Source: Galeruca laticollis
Lineage: Eukaryota; Arthropoda; Insecta; Coleoptera; Chrysomelidae
DNA: 64,000 bases
Direction of reading: 5' to 3'
NCBI GenBank assembly: GCA_963921935.1
Contig: OY998175.1
Span: forward strand, 152,511,309-152,575,308
Part shown: positions 32,476-42,372 of the stretch, in pieces
Position numbering within the stretch: the first letter of the stretch is position 1
How the letters are laid out: the number at the start of each line of letters is the position of its first letter
Made by a program: the position numbers and the translations under genes
The notes under the pieces: generated by a model
Told to the model about the DNA's origin: nothing
The model's database searches: none
Seen by the model: the letters and a program-made list of their open reading frames with translations, nothing else

Positions 32476-32846
32476 TTAAACAAAAAAAAATATTAACTGC
32501 GACAACTTCTAAGTTTGATTTTATAGGGATTTCTTCTGATTCCAAATTTGAGTTGACATATATAAGATACGCCACCACTGACTTTACTAGTGCTGGTTCT
32601 GATTTTGTGATAGGCATAAAAATGTTTTTTTTATAGATGTCTCATATTACATATTTAAAGCAAGACGGTTAGCAGACATACACCACAGAGGCACCAGACA
32701 TGCACCACCGATATACGTTCTGATGTGTCTCTGGGGTGTCTCTGATGTGCCTCTGATGCGTCTCCGGGGTGTCTCTGATGTATCTCTGGGGTGTCTCCGA
32801 TGTGTCTCTGATGCGTCTCTGGAGTGTCTCTGATGTGTCTAAGATG
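32476..32846. repeat. Direct repeat left of LINE copy (possible long TSD)
   Basis: Nearly the same sequence as 33669-34029, with about seven substitutions noticed and a small change in minisatellite copy number. The two copies lie directly on either side of the truncated LINE at 32847-33668. Includes a CTCTGATGTG minisatellite at about 32717-32840. Confidence 0.75.
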
Positions 32847-33668
32847 TTTGTTTGTTGTTTGTTTAAAATGTTCTTTATTTGTGTTTGTCAATCCCTGTTT
32901 ACAAATTACTAAAAATAATGTACAATACAAACTTAAGTAAAATACCATGCCGATGGTCTGGCGATTTTTAGTAACATTGCGTTCGTCTGTGTAGATTATG
33001 GTTCTTTGCTCATCGGGCATTATCCATATAGTTTGGCTGTTACAATAACTTTGTCCCTAACATATAGTTTTGACTCTTATCATCTTTCGGCTCAGTTATC
33101 CCTGAAAAGCAGCGGAAAAACAGGGTTTCAAAATTGACTCGGGGGTTTAGGTTTCGAGTTGGCAACATGACACGTTGTTTTTGAATTGATGTAATTTATT
33201 TAGAAACGGGATTGTTAGTAAAAGGAGTTCTGCAGCGCAGTTGCCTGTGTTGCATTGCTCCTTGTGATGAAAATGGGTTCGGAGTTTTAAACAATCATGT
33301 TCTGTAATTAGTGATCCATGCAGAAGCCTACACCCACTATCGCGGATGCCTTCTGCGCGATTTGCGTCTATGAGATTTTGACGAAGATCTTGTGGCAGAC
33401 AGTAGTTATAAAATTTATCTGAGATTGTGTTTATAAAGTCTTTGATGGTAGGTATGTTGGCTTTCTCATGTAACCAAGAGGTTTTTGGGAGTTTAGGATA
33501 AATTGTGTTGTGTTTGATTGCCATTCTGAGACACTTGTTTTGTATCATTTGTAGAGAATAGAAATTATGTTGTGTGCCAGTGTAATATACAGGAGCTGCA
33601 TATGTGAGTATAGGGCGAATGACTTGTTTGTAAATGAGAATTTTATTTTGTGTTGAAAGTTTACTGTG
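32847..33668 (-). mobile_element. 5'-truncated Jockey-like LINE
   Basis: Minus-strand copy: end of the reverse transcriptase ORF, 3' UTR with AAACCCTGTTTTTCCGCTGC, AATAAAGAAC near 32880 and an (AAAC)-rich tail ending at 32847. Homologous to the larger copy at 34108-39840. Confidence 0.8.
33147..33668 (-). CDS. LINE reverse transcriptase C-terminus
   Basis: Contains LSTQNKILIYKQVIRPILTYAAPVYY, thumb region of Jockey-like RT proteins (only the first 20 residues of it diagnostic), then NKCLRMAIKH and a Cys/His-rich tail. The first residues of the open frame beyond 33668 come from the flanking repeat. No RNase H follows, as usual for Jockey-type elements. Confidence 0.75.
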   Translation of the reverse strand, partial: HSKLSTQNKILIYKQVIRPILTYAAPVYYTGTQHNFYSLQMIQNKCLRMAIKHNTIYPKLPKTSWLHEKANIPTIKDFINTISDKFYNYCLPQDLRQNLIDANRAEGIRDSGCRLLHGSLITEHDCLKLRTHFHHKEQCNTGNCAAELLLLTIPFLNKLHQFKNNVSCCQLET

Positions 33669-34029
33669 TTTAAACAAAAAAAATATTAACTGCGACAACT
33701 TCTAAGTTTGATTTTATAGGGATTTCTTCTAATTCCAAATTTGAGTTGACATATATAAGATACACCACCACTGACTTTACTAGTGCTGGTTCTGATTTTG
33801 TGATAGGCATAACAATGTTTTTTTTATAGATGTCTCATATTACATATTTAAAGCAAGACGGTTAGCAGACATACACCACAGAGGCACCAGACATGCACCA
33901 CCGATATACGTTCTGATGTGTCTCTGGGGTGTCACTGATGTGCCTCGGATGCGTCTCTGGGGTGTCTCTGATGTGTCTCTGGGGTGTCCCCGATGTGCCT
34001 CTGATGCGTCTCTGATGTGTCTAAGATGT
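33669..34029. repeat. Direct repeat right of LINE copy (possible long TSD)
   Basis: Partner of 32476-32846. Contains a second minisatellite (about 33912-34029) of TCTCTGATGTG/TCTCTGGGG units. Immediately beyond it, at 34040-34100, is a 45-bp stretch matching the 5' end of the polymerase N-terminal ORF. Confidence 0.75.
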
Positions 34030-34558
34030 GTCTCTGGTGTAAGAAGTAAATACCTAGTCGGACGGAAGACTGAACGATATTTTTTTTTCCATAAGTGTGC
34101 CTCTTATGTCTGTTTGTTTAAAAAGTTCTTTATTCTGTTTATCGTTCCCTAAGTACAATTTTCTAAAAATATAGTATATTACAAACTTAAGTAAAATACC
34201 GTGCCGAAGGTCTGGCGATTTTTAAGAAAATTGTGTTCATCTTCGTCAGGTATGGTTCCTTGTCCGTCGGGCATTATCCATATATTTTGGTGGATATAAT
34301 AACTTTGTCCCTAACATGTAGTTTTGACTCCTATCATCTTTCGGCTCAGGTATCCCCGAAAAGCAGCTGAAAAACAGGGTTTCAAAAATGACTCGGGGGT
34401 TTTGTTTTCGGGTTGGTAACATGGCTGACGTTGTTTTTAAAATGGTATAATTTATTTAGAATTTTGTTTATTGGTGACAAAGGGGTTTTGCAGCACAGTT
34501 GCCTGTGTTGCAGTTACCCCTTATGTTGAAAATGGGTTCGGAGTAGTAAATAAACATG

Positions 34559-35329
34559 TTATGTAATTAGAGATCCGTGCAAAAGCCTACACCCACTATC
34601 GCGGATGCCTTCTGCGCGATTTGCGTCTATGAGATTTCGACGAAGATCTTGTGGCAGACAGTAGTTATAAAATTTATCTGAAATTTTGTTTATAAAGTCT
34701 TTGATAGTGGGTATGTTGGCTTTCTCGTGTAGCCAAGAAGTTTTTGGGAGTTTAGGATAAATTGTGTTGTGTTTGACTGCCATTCTGAGACACTTATTTT
34801 GTATCATCTGCAACGAATAGATGTTGTGTTTTGTGCCGGTGTAATATACAGGGGCTGCATATGTGAGTATGGGGCGAATAACTTGTTTGTATATGAGAAT
34901 TTTATTTTGTGTAGTGAGTTTACTGTATTTGCTGATAATGGGGTAGAGTCTACTCATTGCAATCTTGGCTTTTTGTATTTGTTGATTAATATGTGCATTT
35001 GCACTTGTGTTGTGTTGCATTGTGTATCCTAAGTATTTGATGTTAATACTTGGGGCAATGTAGTGACCGTCAATACAAAGCTGCGATTGCAATGTGGAGA
35101 CTCCTGTATTTTTTCTCCTGAGTAATAAATACTCTGTTTTGGAGGGGTTTAGAACTAGTTTGTTTTTGTTGAAATAGGGGATGATTGTGTTGTTAATATG
35201 TGTTTGAATAGTGTCTAGTGCGTGTTCTGGTTTCTTTGCAGTTGCTACAAAACACGTGTCATCAGCGTACATAGCGGTTAGAATTTGGGGTGAGGGTGGG
35301 AGATCATGAGTGAAGATGGAGTACAGCAA
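34559..35329 (-). CDS. LINE reverse transcriptase, palm and thumb
   Basis: Holds the catalytic box AMYADDTCFVA, the hydrophobic LNPSKTEYLLLRRK segment and KYLGYTMQHN, followed by the thumb. Directly upstream in another frame the box AGVPQGSVLSPLLYS is readable (35330-35385), so a frameshift lies there. It ends at ITxx with the same C-terminal sequence as the truncated copy, but a shorter tail because of a stop. Confidence 0.8.
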   Translation of the reverse strand: MLYSIFTHDLPPSPQILTAMYADDTCFVATAKKPEHALDTIQTHINNTIIPYFNKNKLVLNPSKTEYLLLRRKNTGVSTLQSQLCIDGHYIAPSINIKYLGYTMQHNTSANAHINQQIQKAKIAMSRLYPIISKYSKLTTQNKILIYKQVIRPILTYAAPVYYTGTKHNIYSLQMIQNKCLRMAVKHNTIYPKLPKTSWLHEKANIPTIKDFINKISDKFYNYCLPQDLRRNLIDANRAEGIRDSGCRLLHGSLIT

Positions 35330-35400
35330 AGGTGATAATACCGACCCCTGCGGGACTCCCGCTTGAATAGAATATGGACCTGATGTGTAATCCTGGATTT

Positions 35401-35940
35401 TTAATAAAATTTTCTATTATTTACATAAGAGTAGATTATTTTTATCAAATAATCTGGAAATTCAAGTTTAATTAGTTTAAATATTAACCCCTCGAGCCAT
35501 ACGGAGTCAAATGCCTTTTGAATGTCTAATGTTGCCATAATGGCTTTGTGTTTTTTGTGAAAACCTTCACGGATGTAATTAATTACACGTATAATTTGGG
35601 CGACCGTGCTGTGGTCACTCCTGAAACCGTATTGCTCGAGTGGGATAATATTGTTTTTGTCAACAAAGGTTTGTAACCTTTTTAAAATTATTTTGTCAAT
35701 CACCTTTGCTATATTGTTTAATAGGGATATTGGTCTATAACTATCTACATAACATGGTTCTTTATTTGCTTTGATGATGGGTATGATATTGGATACCTTG
35801 AGCATATCGGGATATTGACCAGTTTTTATTATGTAATTGATTACATACGTTAGTTGGACAATAGCCTTTTTTGGTAAATTTTTGATTAATATGTTTTGAA
35901 TCCCGTCTAATCCGGGGGCTGTTGATTTTTAAGCGTTGAA
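35401..35940 (-). CDS. LINE reverse transcriptase, fingers and palm
   Basis: Contains SYRPISLLNNIAKVIDKI, EQYGFRSDHSTVAQI and ATLDIQKAFDSVW (first catalytic aspartate). Its upstream part overlaps the endonuclease ORF in another frame; a frameshift near 35925 separates PGLDGIQN-type fingers from the preceding linker. The frame closes at 35401 where the next frameshift occurs. Confidence 0.75.
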
Positions 35941-37303
35941 TTATATTATATATTTCTGTATAAGTGGTTAAATTTTGAGTGTTAGTTTCTTTAATTTGCT
36001 GTATATGTTGCTGTACAATGTTTGTTATATTTTGATGATATTGTAATTGCGGTGAATTATTTATGAAGTTATTTTGAAGGTACTCTCCGAACTTTTCTGC
36101 GATAATTGTGTTGTCGGTGATTGTTACATCATTGTTTATAATTTTGGTGATGGTTTTAGTTTGATTTCTGAGTCGGCGGGTGATTTTCCACAAAGAATTA
36201 TCTTCTGGTTTTAATTTTGTCAGGAATTTTTCCCATTCTATATTTTTATGAACTTTGATTGCCTCATTTATTCGCTGTTGATAGTATCTTAGACGAGCGT
36301 GATCTTCTTGGGTTCTTGTTCTTTGCCATGTCTTCCTGGTTTTGTTTTTTTCATTTATTAATTGTACAATGTGATTAGGGAGTGTGTTTTGATTATTGGT
36401 TTTGGATTTTATTAATGTTGTTTTGTTTCTTGCTTCTATTATTATATTCTGAAGATTTACTATTATTTCATTAAGTGAGCTTATATTTTCAATTTGATTC
36501 TTTATTATTAGGTGTTCGTTTATATAATTTCTATAACGTGTCCAATTTGTCGTTTTAAAGTCGAATATTTTATTTACTATTGATTGTGTATTATGTCTAA
36601 GTTTGAGATGTATTAAAACTGGATCATGGTCCGAATTGAAGTCTGTTAATGTTTTTATTTTAGAAATGTTATTTATGTTTTTCCCTATTGCAATATCCAA
36701 CGTACTTGGTGAAAAATTTGCGAATGGGAAATAAGTTGGCGAATCTGTGTAGTATATGTTGCAATCAAAATTATCGCAGAAGTTCCGCAGAGTACTTCCG
36801 TTTTGGTTAGGGTGTGATAGGAGGGGATCCCACTGTGGGTGTTTACAGTTGAGATCTCCCACTATCAGCACCCTATTATGCGTTTTTATTAAATTGAAAA
36901 AATCTTCATCTTTTAGTTTAATGTTTGGGGGATTATATACACCTACAATTTTTATTTTATTGTCAAAAAGTATTGCGATATGCTCAATTGATGTATTATT
37001 TTGTTGCAGGAGTTTGAATTTGATGTCTTTTTTGATTAGTAAGGCGATACCGCCCCCCTTGGCATCACCGGGGCGGTCTTGTCTAAATAGACGATATTCA
37101 GGATTTCTGAAGTTGATAGATTTGTTTGGTTTAAGGAACGTCTCGATTAGAAAGAAAATGTCTGGTTTGTGAATATCGAGAAAATGTCTGATTAAATTGA
37201 TTTTGTTATGTACTGATTGTACATTACAGAAAATGATTTTGAGATTGAATCTATTTTGAATTACTGTTCTTCCACCTACCTGCCTAGATGTCATAGCTGT
37301 CAA
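35925..37303 (-). CDS. LINE APE endonuclease and linker
   Basis: From the methionine at 37303: LKIIFCNVQSVHNKI, HKPDIFFLIETFLKP (catalytic glutamate), GDAKGGGIALLIKK, VLIVGDLNCKHPQWD, LDIAIG and FNSDHDPVLIHL (catalytic D and H), all blocks of APE-type LINE endonucleases. A basic linker to the RT follows. The frame reads past the frameshift near 35925 to 35762, but those last residues are out of frame. Confidence 0.85.
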
Positions 37304-37420
37304 TGTTAGTTACAAAGTTATTGTATACCGTGAATTTTTCAATTTTACTTAAGGCTTTTCTCATTTCTCGCAGCAGGTCTTGTAGTGCTCTGGTTAGTTC
37401 ATCTAGATTAACCAGAGATT

Positions 37421-38044
37421 TTAATTCTCTGAACATATTGTTGATCTCGGAGAATTGATTAATGTCGCTGTTTGTGGGTGGTGGCTGGCTGGTTGTCTTC
37501 TTCTCTTGAGGGTGAGGGTGGGATTGTTGTGAGATTGTGGGGGGGGGGTGTTTTTGGAGGGTAAACTTGGATATTCTATATTGGTACCTGTTTGTTTATT
37601 CCATGGATTTGTTGTGGGAGCAGGGGCGGGGATGAATTTTGGGGGGGTGGGTTTGTTTTTTTGGGTAAGATTTCTTCTTTCTTCGATCCAGATTTTCCTT
37701 TTGACGAATTCTGGACAGATCTCAGCGTTCGCAGGGTGGTCCCCTTTGCAATTGGCACATCTGGCAGGCGTTGTTCGTTCCTTGGTACATTCAGGAGTGA
37801 GGTGTGTTCCTGCACATTTGAGGCATCTGGGAGCACGGCCACAGTTAGACGTCGCGTGGCCCCACAGTTGACAAATGTGGCACTGGATTATAGGTTTATT
37901 TTGTCTCCTGTGCTCCCATTGCACTCGAGTATATTCAATGATTTTGACGTTTTTGTTCAAAAAGTCTAATGTTATCTTTGAATCGGTGACTACTAAGTAT
38001 AGTGGCCTACCCTTAGTAGTCATTCTGTAGATATCTTTGGTCAC
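37421..38044 (-). CDS. LINE ORF1 (Gag) with three zinc knuckles
   Basis: RNA-binding Gag-like protein. Three CCHC knuckles in a row: CHICQLWGHATSNC, CLKCAGTHLTPEC and CANCKGDHPANAEIC (about residues 55-110). A proline-rich tail follows. An RRM-like region probably lies upstream (38044-38390), where the reading is broken. Confidence 0.85.
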   Translation of the reverse strand: MTKDIYRMTTKGRPLYLVVTDSKITLDFLNKNVKIIEYTRVQWEHRRQNKPIIQCHICQLWGHATSNCGRAPRCLKCAGTHLTPECTKERTTPARCANCKGDHPANAEICPEFVKRKIWIEERRNLTQKNKPTPPKFIPAPAPTTNPWNKQTGTNIEYPSLPSKNTPPPQSHNNPTLTLKRRRQPASHHPQTATLINSPRSTICSEN

Positions 38045-38393
38045 TATTTTATAGTTGTTTAGCAGGTCTTCTTTTATGTCGGTCAGTTGTAGTCCCTCGG
38101 TCAGGCCTCTTAGGACAAAGGCATGAGTCTTGTCTTCTCGTCGGGAATAGGTATGGTATGGTACCTTTTCTCTTCGGAGAACTGTTTTTAGGTTTTCGAA
38201 ATCTTCTACGTCCTTGGTAAAAACGATGGATGAGTTGTTTGTGTATTTTATTTCGAATTTTTTGCGGATTTCAGTTTATAATTTAGTCACCATGTCTCTA
38301 TGTGCGGAAACGTTCCCTTCTATTACTATAGGAGGGCACGTGGTATTATCTTGTTTGGGGGTAGTTTTCTTTGTTTTTTTCGTGTTAGTTTTG

Positions 38394-38711
38394 TCAATGG
38401 TTTCTTAATCGGAGCTGAGTTCTGAGGCTTTGAGTTTCCGGAAGCGGATTTTTTTCCGTTTTTTTTTGTTCATTATGAGGTTTTGTTGTTTCTTCCTCGG
38501 ATTCATCAGATAATGATTCATATCTGTTTTGTGTGTCTATTTGTTGCGGTTTATTGATTTTATTCAGAATATTACTAAACGAAGTGGTTTTTCTCGGTTT
38601 AGTGAAACCTAGTGGTGTAATATCTTCAACTTCCATTTGTGTTGGTTGTGAAATTGTTTGTATTGCATTTAGGTCTTCGGATGGTCGTTTGTTTTTGTCA
38701 GTAGACACCAT
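38394..38711 (-). CDS. LINE ORF1, middle segment
   Basis: Charged, low-complexity segment of ORF1 (ESLSDESEEETTKP). It is separated from the knuckle ORF by about 350 bp of broken frame and abuts the next upstream segment with only 2 bp between, suggesting a frameshifted single ORF. Confidence 0.5.
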   Translation of the reverse strand: MVSTDKNKRPSEDLNAIQTISQPTQMEVEDITPLGFTKPRKTTSFSNILNKINKPQQIDTQNRYESLSDESEEETTKPHNEQKKTEKNPLPETQSLRTQLRLRNH

Positions 38712-38713
38712 AT

Positions 38714-39298
38714 TTAGCTGTCTGGCGACAATTGGGGTGGTTTTTTTGATAATTTCGTGTATTGTGATACGAAATTGTCTGATTGTTTATTATTACGTGT
38801 ATCAGCGTTTTCCACTTCTTGCGCCCATGATAGATTGGCTGCAGTGTGGATTTGTACATCGGTGATTATTTCAGTGTTTTTTCTGATGTTTCGCTGACTG
38901 GCATCTGAGTCGTCTGTGGAATTGCCATTGGAGTTTGGCCCAATAGTGTCTTCTTCCATTTGATTGAGATTGTTTTGATTATTTATAATTAGATTAACCG
39001 GAGTTGACGTGGTATTTGTATTATTACCACGACAAATCGGGAATGAAGTTTCGAAGTTTTTCGCTCGAAAATTTGTTAATTCGTTTTCTATTGATTCGTA
39101 ATTGTTATTAGATTTGGTTAATTCAGCTAGTTTTGATGAGTTACTTTCCGGACTTGAGATAATTTTTTGTTCTGTACAGTTTTTTTCCGTTTCTATACAC
39201 TTTTTATCCTGTCCTATACACTTTTTCTTTTCTTCTAGACACTTTTTGGCTTCGTTTTGTTGCTTAATTATTTCGGTACTTTTTGAGAGTGTGCTCAC
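38714..39298 (-). CDS. LINE ORF1, N-terminal segment
   Basis: Begins with Cys- and Lys-rich near-repeats of about 9-10 residues (KKCLEEKKKCIGQDKKCIE), likely a coiled coil, then an Asn/Ser-rich acidic region. Same strand as the LINE and placed where the Gag N-terminus should be. No domain recognised. Confidence 0.45.
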   Translation of the reverse strand: MSTLSKSTEIIKQQNEAKKCLEEKKKCIGQDKKCIETEKNCTEQKIISSPESNSSKLAELTKSNNNYESIENELTNFRAKNFETSFPICRGNNTNTTSTPVNLIINNQNNLNQMEEDTIGPNSNGNSTDDSDASQRNIRKNTEIITDVQIHTAANLSWAQEVENADTRNNKQSDNFVSQYTKLSKKPPQLSPDS

Positions 39299-39328
39299 GT
39301 CTAGTGTTTCAAGAGTTTGTTTTGGAAT

Positions 39329-39529
39329 TTAAATATTTTCGAAATTTTGTATACTATGTGTGCTTGTATCTGAGTTATCATTAATCAGTGATTCTTCATC
39401 AATAAAGGCTATTTTTAAGTAATCTTTCTTCTTTGACTTTAATTCTATAGTTTTATTTTTAATTCTCGCTCTTTCGTTAGTGAATTGTTCTAATATTTGC
39501 GAATTTGTGTTTAAGGGGGTGGGGCTCAA
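39329..39529 (-). CDS. LINE ORF1, extreme N-terminal segment (uncertain)
   Basis: A 66-residue frame ending just before the preceding segment, with a basic helical stretch (ERARIKNKTIELKSKKKD). Could be the start of ORF1 or 5' UTR. No recognised domain. Confidence 0.3.
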   Translation of the reverse strand: MSPTPLNTNSQILEQFTNERARIKNKTIELKSKKKDYLKIAFIDEESLINDNSDTSTHSIQNFENI

Positions 39530-39824
39530 GTTCTCATGAGTTGATTTGAGTTTATTGGCCCTATCACCTTTTTCACTGATTTATTTGTTATTAAGTTTTT
39601 TTAATCTTTTTATTTTGTTTTTTGTGACAAGTTTTTTTTGGAACGTACCTTTTAGTTTCGAACGAGGGGATGTTTTCACTGTCACAGCCGGTTTTTTTAC
39701 ACACACAGTTATATCTCGGTCTAGCTTATCACTTTCGAACAATTCTGGCTTCAGATTTTGTAATTTCTGAATTTTCTCGCGTAAACGGCGAGTATATTCC
39801 GTTTGATACGGAGTACCCGTAATT

Positions 39825-39839
39825 GGGGGGGGGGGGGGG
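39825..39839. repeat. G15 homopolymer
   Basis: Fifteen consecutive G on the plus strand, beside the probable 5' end of the minus-strand LINE. A second G-rich run lies near 37540. Confidence 0.9.
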
Positions 39840-40005
39840 ATTGGTATAGGGAAATCAATGAGAATAACTCTATTGATTCCTTCCGAACAAACACTTTCGA
39901 TTTAAAGAAAATTTTAAAAATATAAAAGATAATAGATAACTTTATTTTCCAATATAAAAATCCAACTGACGCACTTCGAAGTTAGCATGGAAGACTGCTT
40001 TGGAT

Positions 40006-40231
40006 GTCTGCTTTTCTTAGGTTTGAGATTTGCGTGTCGTGTAGTTGGTGGATGTTGTTCACAGTCTAAAATATAGAGATCGGTGAATTTCCAAGCACCT
40101 CTATCTCAGATTTGATGGGAAACTACAACTGTAGATGGCTCCAGCACGTTTATTTTACTCATAAAATTATGGCGGCCAGTAACATCCACCAACTACACGA
40201 CACGCAAATCTCAAACCTAAGAAAAGCAGAC
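40006..40231. repeat. Perfect 51-bp inverted repeat, 124-bp loop
   Basis: Arms at 40006-40056 and 40181-40231 are exact complements over 51 bp. The loop contains AATTTCCAAGCACC and GATGGCTCCAGC phrases with no recognised gene. The right arm runs directly into a copy of the CAGAGACATCAGAGG minisatellite. Confidence 0.95.
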
Positions 40232-40256
40232 ACACCAGAGACATCAGAGGCACACT

Positions 40257-40857
40257 TATGAAAAAAAATATATCGTTCAGTCTTCCGTCCGACTAGGTGT
40301 TTACTTCTTACACCAGAGATACATTGTGGCCGTGCTCCCAGATGCCTCAAATGTGCAGGAACACACCTCACTCCCGAATGCACAAAGGAGCGAACAACAC
40401 CTGCAAGATGTGCAAATTGTAGGGGTGACCACCCTGCAAATGCCGAGATCTGCCCTGAATTTGTAAAAAGAAAAATTTGGATTGAAGAACGAAGAAATTT
40501 AACCCAAAAAAACAAACTCACCCCTCCAAAATTCATCCCCGCTCCTGCACCAACAACAAATCCATGGACCAAACAAACAATCAACAATATAAATTTTCCC
40601 AGCTTACCCTCCAAAAACACCCCCCCTACAACCACGCAACAATCCCACTCTCACCCCCAGGAAAATAAAACAACCAAGCAGCCACCACCTACCAACAGCG
40701 ACATAAATCAATTCTCTGAAATCAACAACATGTTCAGAGAATTAAGAACACTTGTCAACCTAGACGAACTAACTAGAGCGCTACAAGACCTGCTTCAAGA
40801 GATCAGAAAAGCCTCAACCAAAATCGATAAATTTACGGTATACAATAACTTTGTAAC
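40257..40857 (+). pseudogene. LINE ORF1 fragment in opposite orientation
   Basis: From 40325 the plus strand encodes the last two zinc knuckles (CLKCAGTHLTPEC, CANCRGDHPANAEIC), the proline-rich tail and the end of ORF1 seen at 37300-37900 on the minus strand. Before it, 40257-40300 repeats the 45-bp stretch also found at the start of the polymerase ORF, and a short minisatellite piece. It ends where the right inverted arm begins. Confidence 0.7.
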
Positions 40858-41085
40858 AGCCGAGACAAATATAATTTAAAAAATATTTACGACAGGCCAA
40901 TGTTCCGACCGCCTTGGTGTAATCATGTCAGTCTGCGATTAGTACATGGCACTTTGCTGAAAGCATAATCCATTTATTTTCAACTTCTAACTTACTTTGT
41001 CCTGTATTTACATATATGACTCCATAGCTATTTCGATGTGTATATCCCTGAAAAAACTGGGTTTCAATCAATCGCAGGTATTTTT

Positions 41086-42372
41086 ATGAAAAAATGTCAC
41101 CGTTCAGTCTTCCGTCCGACTAGACGTTCACTTCTTATTCATCACATCCCGATAATGCTCATTCGATTACAGTTCTTTGCTCAAAGTGCTTACGAAAAAA
41201 CTTTTATATTTATTATGAGTCTCTTTGTGAATATTGTAAAACATGTTGCTACTTTAATAGGGCTTATAACATCTGATTATAATGAACACCAAGTGACTAA
41301 AGGGCTTATGGAGTGTAGGAAAGCTATAAAGAAACTAAATAATGCGTTACGGAGTGCCAATAATATTGGGGAAAAGCAGCATATCCTAACTAATATAACT
41401 CAAATAAAATCGTTTCGTAACCAATTTAAATATATTCAGAAACATGGTGGAGGTCTATCATCTCATTCGGAGACTGCAAAACATCGTGTAAAATGGGATG
41501 ATTTAGAGGCATCATTTAACAACCGCATCAGAACTGCTACCATCTCAAACTTAAAGCATAAGAATCCTTCTGAATTTCTCAAAGATTGTAAGGTAGTCTT
41601 TAAACGACGTATACATAATATATTAAAAAAGGAGGTAGCTGTTAAGGTTAATGTAGCTTTCGGAGGTGAATTTGAAATATGCAAGGGTGATAAGATTCTT
41701 AATGAGTTTAAGTATTTTACAACGATCAATTCTCCAATTTATAAAGATACAAACATTGATGATTGGTTTGATACTAAAGTCATTGCACCTATCCTTAAAG
41801 ATCTGGAAGAATTTGAAGAGCGTGATAGTGGTTGGGCATTGAAGAAGGTGGTGAACTTAGGTGTTAACGTTAATAAATATACTCCGCAACTGGGATCCTC
41901 GTATATTGATTTACCTGTAGAAATAAAAAAGAGGAAGGCATGTATTAACGTCAATAATAAAGATGATCCTTGCTTTGCTTGGGCGGTGACGTCGGCACTT
42001 TTTCCTGCAGTGGAACATACGTATAGAACATCCTCATACCCTCACTATTCAACTGTCTTGAAACTAAAAGGCATTCAGTTTCCTATGACAATGAAGCAGA
42101 TTCCCAATTTTGAGAAGCAAAATGGAATATCCATAAATGTTTATATTCTACAAAAAGATAAAAAAACTTTTATTACTCTACCAACTTACCTTACAAGAAA
42201 TAAGATGGATAAACATGTAAATTTGTTGATGGTACAAGATAGATATGATGAAACGCCAACGAAATATCATTTTGTTTGGATAAAGAATCTATCAAGACTT
42301 CTTTCGAGCGTAATCATGAAAAATTCTTATGTGATGGTTGCTTACGCTATTTCAGATCCTATGAAAAACTAG
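41086..42372 (+). CDS. PolB N-terminal domain, right arm
   Basis: From the ATG at 41086 (the ATG that matches the left-arm start) this copy runs on unbroken through ERDSGWALKKVVNLGVNVN, KKRKACINVNNKDD, SSYPHYSTVLKL, ISINVYILQK and YHFVWIKNLSRLL, so it shows the true order of the N-terminal blocks. It leaves the frame after LSRLL (about 42297); a frameshift at the same place is present in the left arm. Confidence 0.8.
   Translation: MKKCHRSVFRPTRRSLLIHHIPIMLIRLQFFAQSAYEKTFIFIMSLFVNIVKHVATLIGLITSDYNEHQVTKGLMECRKAIKKLNNALRSANNIGEKQHILTNITQIKSFRNQFKYIQKHGGGLSSHSETAKHRVKWDDLEASFNNRIRTATISNLKHKNPSEFLKDCKVVFKRRIHNILKKEVAVKVNVAFGGEFEICKGDKILNEFKYFTTINSPIYKDTNIDDWFDTKVIAPILKDLEEFEERDSGWALKKVVNLGVNVNKYTPQLGSSYIDLPVEIKKRKACINVNNKDDPCFAWAVTSALFPAVEHTYRTSSYPHYSTVLKLKGIQFPMTMKQIPNFEKQNGISINVYILQKDKKTFITLPTYLTRNKMDKHVNLLMVQDRYDETPTKYHFVWIKNLSRLLSSVIMKNSYVMVAYAISDPMKN

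Larger units (their letters stand above)
34108..39840 (-). mobile_element. Jockey-like LINE, long but frameshifted copy
   Basis: Nearly full set: ORF1 with zinc knuckles (39529-37421 in pieces), APE endonuclease and RT (37303-34559), 3' UTR and a tail with AATAAAGAAC and TTTTTAAACAAACA at 34108-34135. No RNase H. Motifs and zinc-knuckle ORF1 fit the Jockey clade. The 5' limit is a guess from the end of coding-like sequence and a G15 tract. Confidence 0.8.

Noticed and set aside
32655..33020. Minus-strand ORF with RHIRDTPETHQ-type repeats
   Set aside because: It translates a minisatellite and LINE 3' UTR; the repeats come from the DNA repeat, not from a protein family.
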